In this document: positions 54,601-61,429 of the stretch, in pieces
Numbering within the stretch: position 1 is the stretch's first letter
How the letters are laid out: every line of letters starts with the position of its first letter
Source: Ciona intestinalis
Lineage: Eukaryota > Chordata > Ascidiacea > Phlebobranchia > Cionidae
Reading direction: 5' to 3'
Assembly: GCF_000224145.3 (NCBI RefSeq)
Contig: NW_004190479.2
Span: forward strand, 1 to 61,429
Length of the DNA stretch: 61,429 nucleotides
Program-made: the position numbers and the translations under genes
Notes under the pieces: model-generated
What the model saw: the letters and a program-made list of their open reading frames with translations, nothing else
The model's database searches: none
What the model was told of the DNA's origin: nothing

Positions 54601-57421
54601 GGACAACCCATTAGTGACCACTGGGTTGGAGAAATTGTCGTTAAGTGTCTTGCTCAGGAACACAAACGCCCACAATGATGGCAGCGTCCAACCTGATAGC
54701 ATTATACTTCGTATTCCCAATTTCAAATGTCCTATTGTTCCTTTGTTTGCAAATAATAACATAACACAGGATATTGTGGCAAGAGTAACATCCATTTATG
54801 ATGTCATAATCGATATTATGATGGCTTACAAATTCGTTTATTTATGACATAACAGTGATGTTTGTTATCGTATGTTCAAACAAGAGAGCACTAAACAAAA
54901 TCATTGATTTTAAAAAAATTTACGATAAATTATTTAAAAGTCAATAACCGCTTTCTGTAATTTTAATCCAGTTTAAATTGCGCGACAGAAGAGATGTTTT
55001 AATATAAAAGTAAACATAGCTGGGTGGGGAAGACGGGCCACCTTTAGAACATAATATCCAAACATCCTGATCGTGTTTTAAACAATTAACAACGGTCGAT
55101 GGAAGTCGTAAAGATATGATTTTATAATTATTTGAATGTTCTTTATTTACTACCAAATGGGGCGAGAAAATAGAATGAAAAGGTGTCCCATCTTGCCCCA
55201 ACTTGCTAAATATAAATTTTATTTGATGGCCATAACCATCTTACCCCACAGTTCTTTATACCACTAGGATATATTATTCACTTTCAGATGCAATTTGGAA
55301 TTACACGCTTGAGTGGTTAGCAGGTGACGTCATGTGTCGTGTCATGAACTCACTCAAGCAATTCGCGATGTATATTTCGTCGGCTATGATTATGGTGGGT
55401 GTGGTCCATGTATACACTGTGTATGTCTGGTGTATAGGGAGACACCCATGTTATAACTTGACAGTGAGCATGAGGTGTATGAATACACCATGTGTGTCTG
55501 GTGTATAAGAAGACACTCATGTTATAACTCGACAGTGAGCATGAGGTATACCAACCAATACACTTTACAGGTAATGGGGGTAGACAGGGTCACCGGGTTA
55601 TTACGCCCAGTATCAGCGAACCAACAGCGACGACGAATCGTTAAGTTTCTCACAGTAGCTTGGGTGTTCAGTTTCATCAATTCCATTCCCCCGGTAAGTA
55701 CGGAATTGTTGGTGAGTAATATAGAACCACCGTGTAAAACCTCACTATTTGTTACTTTATGGGTAGTGCCGCCACTTTGTACCAAGGAAGTATTTTTGTT
55801 TCAGTCGGTGATGTTCTCTGCTGGCCCCTACTGGCCAATGCGTTGCGAATGTCCCAACCACTATGTGGTGCAATGCGTCGACTTTCATTTGATAAAGAAA
55901 GGGCGTGAAATCTTCTACATTTACTCGATGTTCATTTCCTTCTTCATTCCATTGTATTGCATCATCATATGTTACCTCATAATCGCATTCTCAATAGCGA
56001 AGATGGCGAAGAGGGCAAAAGGTTGGAGGTTTTACATTTTTTTAAATAATCTGCAAATTTATTAGGAAGATTATTTTATTTCTCTTACAATCCTGTTTGG
56101 AAAAGTTGCCACAGTTGGATAAATGCCGGCCACACATATGGTGATGGTAACCCTTTTGTTAAAACATTATGTAACTCTTATTAAAACAGTTGTTATTAAC
56201 TGTGACAGGCAACGATATTGATTGGCGACAAGGGAGATTAGCCTCAAGTTACATACGTGGTAACTTGTAAGCGAGCACGAGGTGTATGAAACAGAACACC
56301 TGTGTTATAACGACAGTCGTTGCTCTGTCCAGCATTAGGTAAACCACAAAGCAGTCCACACGCAATTATTGATACAAACAAACCAACCATATTCAGCAAC
56401 CGAACTCCAATCTTCTGGCTTCCGTCCTCCTTCGAGTCGTAAAAGTTTGGCGCGCCGAAGTTTACAGCGAGCTAAGAAGATCTCTCAACTGGTGACCGGG
56501 CTCATCACCATCACATTCGTTATTTGTTGGGGACCTTACTATGTTGTTGGGTTGATGCATTGGTTTAATGAACAACGTATTGAACGTTTGGTGAGTTTGT
56601 TGTGGTAGGATAATGACTTTATCCTAACATCCTCACACGGCAGGCAACGACAGTCGCTATAACACGGGTGTTCTGTTTCACACACCTCATTCGCTTACGC
56701 GTTACCACGCATGTAACTTCGCGAGTAAAGCATGGCTGACAGTCTCATCCATTAGTGACCACTGGGTTGGAGTAATTGCCCTTAGGTGTCTTGTCCAGGG
56801 TCACACAAACAATAGTAGCGTCAAGCTGCAAATCCAACATCCTTTGGTTACGAGACAAGCACCATACCCAATGCGCCACAGCGTGGTTTAATCTGTTGTT
56901 TAAAAATTAAGCAAATCTGTTTCATAAAAAGTTGAATAATGTTTCCATGTTTGTTGTTGCAGCCTGAGGGGATAATGTTAATGTCATTGTATTTGAACCC
57001 GTGTCTCCACCCCTTCATCACTGTTTGTTTGATGAAGGAGATCCGAGAAAATATTTGTCGGAAACCGAACTGTAGCCTTGCTACTCCAAGGTAAATCGAC
57101 GTCACAGTTGGCATTGTTCGATGTCCATTGTTGGAAATGTGACGTCATATTGGGCTGTGTTCGATTTGAATGTTTATGTGACATCACAATGAGTTTTGTT
57201 TCATTTACATGCATGTGACATCATTGTGGACGTATTGTGATGTCATGTGAATAAGTATGACATCACAGAGGTGGTGTTTTAGATTTCTATTGAATGAGAC
57301 GGACCGCACCCAGCTCAGCACCGCCACCAAGCGGGAGAAACGCAACCGAATCATCGTCAGCAAATTCAAGAAAGATTCCAATAAAGTCACACTGATTGAT
57401 GAGCAGCCAAGAGATGTGTAA
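51699..57421 (+). CDS. GnRH-receptor-like class A GPCR
   Basis: Eight exons join in phase: 51699-51809, 54220-54436, 55288-55394, 55571-55693, 55805-56021, 56397-56590, 56963-57090 and 57283-57421. They give about 411 aa. The N-terminus has NIT and NVT glycosylation sites. TM1 includes the class A Asn (SLAGNLTVLVS) and TM2 is LSLANLAFTLFILPMDAIW. The TM3 start DVMCRVMNSLKQFAMY and end MGVDRV are close to GnRH receptors. ECL2 holds CECPNHYVVQC, TM6 has FVICWGPYYVVGLMHWF, and TM7 has SLYLNPCLHPFITVCL. The WNYTLEWLAGD link and TM6 strongly favour the GnRH/AKH/corazonin receptor group, which couples mainly to Gq. TM7 lacks the usual D/NPxxY (here HPFIT). The tail is basic. The start in exon 1 is uncertain (51645, 51699 or 51702). 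Ciona is known to have four GnRH receptor paralogues; I cannot say which one this is. Confidence 0.92.
53061..54125. repeat. 91-bp satellite, about 11.7 copies
   Basis: The unit runs from AGCAGATGTTTCGGACAGTA through CTTGGTGGATAGTAACCTCT and GATGATGGACCAAGTTACTG to ACTAAACTCATGATC. Copies are nearly identical (CAGC/CGGC, CTCATG/CTTATG, TTTTAC/TTCTAC). Each unit has inverted arms, CAGTAACTTGGT and ACCAAGTTACTG. It sits in GPCR intron 1, close upstream of exon 2. The same unit surrounds the gap at 9.6-9.9 kb. Confidence 0.95.
54463..54705 (-). mobile_element. SINE copy
   Basis: The tail (TCCTTGCATGGCGGGGTAAC, TTTTATACACCTCGTGCCCG), core (TTAGTGACCACTGGGTTGGA, GTTAAGTGTCTTGCTCAGGA) and head remnant (CACAATGATGGCAGCGTCCA) are present in GPCR intron 2. 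Confidence 0.75.
55020..55250 (-). repeat. Copy of the GTCCCATCT MITE-like family
   Basis: It begins TGGGTGGGGAAGACGGGCCA and ends GGTGTCCCATCTTGCCCCAA. AACATCCTGATCGTGTTTTA and GGTCGATGGAAGTCGTAAAG lie inside. In GPCR intron 2. Confidence 0.75.
55405..55555. repeat. Two units of the 71-bp minisatellite
   Basis: GTGTGTCTGGTGTATAAGAA, CTCATGTTATAACTCGACAG and GTGAGCATGAGGTATA make up most of the 176-bp GPCR intron 3. They are the same as the array at 1.4-2.7 kb. Confidence 0.9.
56225..56340 (-). repeat. SINE tail fragment
   Basis: AGTTACATACGTGGTAACTT, GTAAGCGAGCACGAGGTGTA and TGTGTTATAACGACAGTCGT in GPCR intron 5, close to exon 6. Confidence 0.7.
56630..56890 (-). mobile_element. tRNA-derived SINE, near full length
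   Basis: The tail (GGCAACGACAGTCGCTATAA), core (CCATTAGTGACCACTGGGTT, GTGTCTTGTCCAGGGTCACA) and tRNA-like head (AATCCAACATCCTTTGGTTA, then CCCAATGCGCCACAGCGTGG) are all present. On the minus strand the head reads as box A (GGCGCATTGGGT) followed by box B. In GPCR intron 6. Confidence 0.75.
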
Positions 57422-57553
57422 GCGACCAACTCACAGACCATAAGACCTTGTGTACAAACAGTATTACGTCACCGTGACGTAAGGAGTCTGTGCGCTTCTC
57501 AGTCGTGTATAATTTTATTGTTACGTCATGTGTGATCTGTGTCGTCATAAAGA

Positions 57554-57559
57554 AATAAA
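57554..57559 (+). terminator. Candidate poly(A) signal of the GPCR
   Basis: AATAAA, about 130 nt after the stop codon. Confidence 0.5.
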
Positions 57560-59148
57560 ATGTTTGAATGCACAAAGTTCTCGAACAAGAGAACAAAGCT
57601 CTAATCAATGTGCACGTAGAAAATATAGATTGTGCAACATAGAGATCATGCGTGGCAATAGAAACAAAATTACAACAACCTTTATTTTTATTAAATAAAG
57701 TAAACAATAATTACGCGGTTAGTAGAAGCTGCTACGGGATAAGATTCAATTAAAATGTCCATACAATATTGCAACGATTTTAAACCATTTAAGCACGTAC
57801 AAATGGCGGTCAAAAGTTGGTTGAACACGTATTGTCATTATATGTAATGTGAACTATACTTGTTTCTGATCAAAATAGCAAAGAATAAATACAGTGTAAC
57901 ATTTTTAGCCACGCGCTTCTGGTTAATTACGGGAATATATACAAGATGAATCTATTGGTCACGTGATCATGAATTTTCCCGCCAAAAATTCAAATGTTTT
58001 TAAGGGGAGGAAATATATGAGAAATAAAAACACGGCAACACTTTTCAACGTTGATTACTCCTCCCCGCTTTTGGTTGATTGGCTTCCAATGCGTGACAGT
58101 TACCGCTTTTATGACGTCACAATAAATTTTTTCTACAGGTGCGTTTCGTGACGCAAGGCACATCACTTATATATTCCAATTAGCATTATTACGTTCATTA
58201 TATTAAGACCATATGGTTTAGGGGCTTTACCCACTGTGTAATGGGTGTGGTAGGCAGTGTTTTGGCGGCTTTATAATAAATAATATATAAAAATATTGTA
58301 TGATCTTGCATCGCTTAAATTGGTTCCTTTGAATACAATAAGGAAGACTCGCTTCATAACAAGGACTTGGTTAAAAACCTTCTTGCTCGCAATGTTTATT
58401 GAAAGATTTAACGGGCTAGGGCTATATAATGAAACGCTCTGTTTGTCCTGGCCCATATATATTTTACAGGTTTAACAATTGTCGTACTTTAAATAGTTCA
58501 CGGATGTTCGATATTAAACCTTCAGATTAACAACTTAGGTGCGCTATGCAATATACAACGTTATACGTCTAGGGGTATTGTACATTGCGTTTAAATAGGA
58601 ATAATATGCCAACGTTAAATTTAAGCGATGTGAAGCAACTGTTCTCTATTACGTCACTATATATGTCGCTGAAATTGTAAAGGATAGCCAAAGAACGGTC
58701 TAGTCAGCCAGGTTGCAAAACAGAATAAAAAACAGTTTTGTTCAGTTGCTAACAAATATAACAGTGTTAAAAGTTGAACATATTAACTAAATCTTAAACA
58801 ATTACACTAACAGAAAGCAAGAAGCTACTGATAAAGCAGAAAGAAACGGCGTTCGCATATCCAAACAAAGACAAGCGAAAGGCAATATACACACCAGTCA
58901 GACGGTGGGGCTAGACAGCTAGTTAAATAGTAATTGTTGGAGCTAACACTATATATGTATGTAGCAATATAGCGGGTTGCAAGGTCTGTTGAGTGATTAG
59001 ACAACCATCTTGATTAAGTTAGCCTTGACGTCACAAGAGAGCCGTCAAAAAAGTCTACTCTAAACCATGATAAATAAACAATAATATAACTGACAACTGT
59101 TTTGTAACAGATTCGTCGTTATCGTAGTTTTTACTTAAAGCTACAAGG
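57560..59148. other. Intergenic, nothing recognised
   Basis: Short frames only (for example 57963-58151), without motifs or splice support. TGACGTCA occurs near 58110 and 59029. Confidence 0.45.
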
Positions 59149-59520
59149 ATGGCTGAAAAAAATAATCAGATCCAACCAGATGTTTCAAAGATCAATTTAT
59201 ATTTATCGAGACAAACTGTTCATTCAATTAACCCAAGCAACAATACATCGAGACAAACTGACGATTCCGAAATTACAAAGATCAATTTATTAAGCCAAAC
59301 TGAGGAGGGGAACATCAACACCAAGTCAGTTTATTTGGTCGATCATAGTCACAAGCAAATAGACATTTTCGGACGCAACGATGGCTACCAGTATTTGCTC
59401 AAAAGCAAAGCTACTGAAGCTTTTGAGAAAGCTGAGGATAGCAACAATGATGAAAGAGGAGCTGAAGAGATTGCCACAAGCAAACCAGGGCTGGAAAATG
59501 CGAAACGTCAAATGGAATAA
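59149..59520 (+). CDS. Small hydrophilic protein, unidentified
   Basis: An uninterrupted 123-codon frame starts at an ATG with a favourable context (AAGGATGGCT) and ends in TAA. The N-terminal half contains two similar stretches (KINLYLSRQTVHS and TKINLLSQTEEG, each near a SRQT motif), and the C-terminal half is charged (AFEKAEDSNNDERGAEEI). There is no signal peptide, membrane span or recognised domain, and no nearby exon or clear poly(A) signal. A frame of this length with an ATG is unusual in AT-rich intergenic DNA, but transcript evidence is needed. Confidence 0.4.
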   Translation: MAEKNNQIQPDVSKINLYLSRQTVHSINPSNNTSRQTDDSEITKINLLSQTEEGNINTKSVYLVDHSHKQIDIFGRNDGYQYLLKSKATEAFEKAEDSNNDERGAEEIATSKPGLENAKRQME

Positions 59521-59848
59521 CTTCACAATTGTTCTTTCGCCTATAATTATTTGACAATGGATATTGTTACATCACCAACAAATGATAATATGTTGTATAT
59601 AGTGTATATTACGACATAATCGTTATCATTGTTTTTGCCGCTTAATGTTCTTGTGACGTTTCTTAATTGTTTGTTTTGCATAAAATATCGTGTATATATA
59701 ACATGTATAGCACATAGTAATATTAACAAGCATTCGTAAAAACTTAGAAACAAAATATAAACCTAAATCTATAAAGTCCGGTTTTATTTCGCTCAGGAAT
59801 TTATTTTAGGGGCGCATGGTAGCCGACAACTTCTTGCTAAAGTTTGTA

Positions 59849-59965
59849 CGACGCCGTGGTTGAGTGGTTAGAGTGATGCCAAATATAGGGTACGGAGTTC
59901 GATTCCCGTCGCTGCTACCATTGTGGGAGTGTGTAGCATCGGCAAGAAATTAACAGACTTTTCCT
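59849..59965 (+). mobile_element. tRNA-like head of a SINE
   Basis: Box A (TGGTTGAGTGGTTAGAG) and box B (GAGTTCGATTCCC) are well preserved. They are followed by GCTGCTACCATTGTGGGAGT and GGCAAGAAATTAAC, the same junction as in the SINE at 2936 (GCTGCCACCTTTGTGGGC). The acceptor stem does not pair well, so this is a SINE head and not a functional tRNA gene. It is the best-preserved pol III promoter of the family here. Confidence 0.6.
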
Positions 59966-60104
59966 TTTGTGAAGGACAAAAAACTTAGAAAAATGGGGGT
60001 AAATAAAAATAGTTTACTTGTAAGCCAAATGGATGAATGTCAAGAAGCACCGGAACAAAATATTTGGTTTTTTTTCTAAGCTTTTTTCCCTCTCGCATAC
60101 ATTT

Positions 60105-61429
60105 CTTCGGTTGTCACCGTAAATTTGTAATTGTCACTGTAATTTGTTTAATTGTCACTAAGTTTTTGAATTGTCACTGTAATTTTTTGAATTGTCACTC
60201 TATTTTTTTTAGTTGTCACTGTAATTTTTTAGTTGTCACAGTATTTTTTTTGAATTGTCACAGTAATTTTTTTTAATTGTCACTGTAAATTTCTGAAATG
60301 TCATTGAAATTTTTTTAATTGTCACTGTAATTTTTTGAACTGTCACTCTATTTTTTAGTTGTCACAGTAATTTTTTAGTTGTCACTGTAATTTTTTGGGA
60401 TGTCACAGTAATTTTTTTAGTTGTCACAGTAATTATTTTAGTTGTCACAGCAATTTTTTTAATTGACACTGTAATTTTTCAATAATCACTCTATTTTTTA
60501 GTTGTCACAGTAATTTTTTAGTTGTCACTGTAATTTTTTGGGATGTCACAGTAATTTTTTTAGTTGTCACAGTAATTATTTTAGTTGTCACAGCAATTTT
60601 TTTAATTGACACAGTAATTATTTCAATAATCACTGTAATTTTTTTAGTTGTCACTATAATTTTTTTGATTGTCACTGTAATTTTTTTAATTGTCACTGTA
60701 CTTTTTTTATTGTCACTGTAATTTGTTTGATTGTCACTGTAATTTTTCAGTTGTCTCTATATTTTTTTATTTGTCACAGTAATGTTTTGGGATGTCACTG
60801 TAATTTTTTGATTGTCACTGTATTTTTTTAATTGTCACAGTAATTATTTTAATTGCCACTGTAATTTTTTGGGATGTCACAGTAATTTTTTGATTGTCAC
60901 TGTATTTTTTTTAATTGTCACAGTAATTATTTTGATTGTCACTGCAATTTTTTGGGATGTTACAGTATTTTTTTGATTGTCACTGTAATTTTTTTAATTG
61001 TCACAGTAATTTTTTTGATTGTCACTGTATTTTTTTATTTGTCACAGTAATTATTCTGATGTCACAGCAATTTTTTGATTGACACAGTAATTATTTCAAT
61101 AATCACTGTAATTTTTTTGACTGTCACAGTATTTTTTTTTATTGTCACTGTAATTTTTCTAATTGTCACAGCAATTTTTTTGATTGTCGCTGTATTTTTT
61201 GATTGTCACTGTAATTATTTTAATAGTCACAGCAATTTTTTTTGATTGACACTGTAATTATTTTGGTTGTCTCTGTATTTTTTCAGTTGTTACTGCAATT
61301 TTTTTTATTGTCACAGTAATTTTTTTGATTGTCACTGTATTTTCTTAATTGTCACAGCTATTTTTTTGGATGTCACCAGTAATTTTTNTGATTGTCACCA
61401 GTAATTATTNTTAATTGTCACAGCCAAGT
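60105..61429. repeat. ~18-bp AT-rich minisatellite running off the right edge
   Basis: More than 70 units of the type TTGTCACTGTAATTTTTT vary in T-run length (period 16-21) and alternate CACTGTAA with CACAGTAA. A block at about 60340-60480 is repeated almost exactly at about 60483-60625 (CACTCTATTTTTTAGTTGTC, then TTTTGGGATGTCACAGTAAT), which shows higher-order duplication. Two single N bases lie near the right edge. Frames across it are artefacts. Confidence 0.95.

Noticed and set aside
59849..59920. Functional tRNA gene
   Set aside because: Boxes A and B are good, but the acceptor stem does not pair, and the downstream sequence matches the SINE body.
60105..61429. CRISPR-like array
   Set aside because: Regular short repeats are present, but there are no unique spacers of constant length, and the context is a eukaryotic AT-rich minisatellite.

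Overview
The window looks like nuclear DNA of a tunicate, most likely a solitary ascidian of the Ciona type. It is AT-rich, with many short GT-AG introns. The genes are compact chordate or metazoan orthologues (TMEM208, PP1 catalytic subunit, CCDC77, NATD1, a SOCS2/CISH-like protein and a GnRH-receptor-like GPCR). It has many short tRNA-SINE and MITE copies, many minisatellites and two internal assembly gaps. All gene models were built by hand: I joined ORF pieces at splice sites with matching phase and checked them against remembered family motifs. No database search was run.

Layout. 1-3.3 kb: the visible exons of a minus-strand gene with repeated thrombospondin type 1 modules, running off the left edge; one intron is almost entirely a 71-bp minisatellite. 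4.3-7.4 kb: intergenic, with a 126-bp satellite. 7.4-11.4 kb: a two-exon SOCS2/CISH-like gene (minus). 13.5-14.5 kb: a long unidentified coding exon (minus), with a second weak candidate exon at 18.6-18.8 kb. 19.5-22.6 kb: TMEM208 (plus, six exons) with a 1.35-kb hAT-like element in intron 4. 24.0-28.8 kb: an eight-exon PP1 catalytic subunit (minus), tail to tail with TMEM208. 30.2-33.8 kb: CCDC77 (plus, ten exons), head to head with PP1. 34.6-35.8 kb: a NATD1-like GNAT protein (plus). 36.4-37.0 kb: an unidentified single-exon gene with an apparent frameshift (plus). 37.2-43.5 kb: a membrane-anchored prolyl-4-hydroxylase-like 2OG-Fe(II) oxygenase (plus, ten exons). 43.5-51.7 kb: mostly repeats. 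51.7-57.4 kb: a GnRH-receptor-like GPCR (plus, eight exons). 59.1-59.5 kb: a small unidentified ORF. From about 60.1 kb to the right edge: an 18-bp-type AT-rich minisatellite.

The genes do not form one pathway. The neighbourhood is ordinary, and the unusual material is in the non-coding DNA. The points I would look at first are: a 36-bp tandem array that copies the 5' splice site of the P4H-like gene five times in frame; the very high frequency of the CRE-type palindrome TGACGTCA; a 36-bp perfect palindrome inserted in a SINE with a 7-bp target duplication; satellites shared by introns of unrelated genes more than 40 kb apart; a G-rich telomere-like tract abutting a PP1 5' splice site; and a GPCR of the GnRH-receptor type without the usual D/NPxxY signature.
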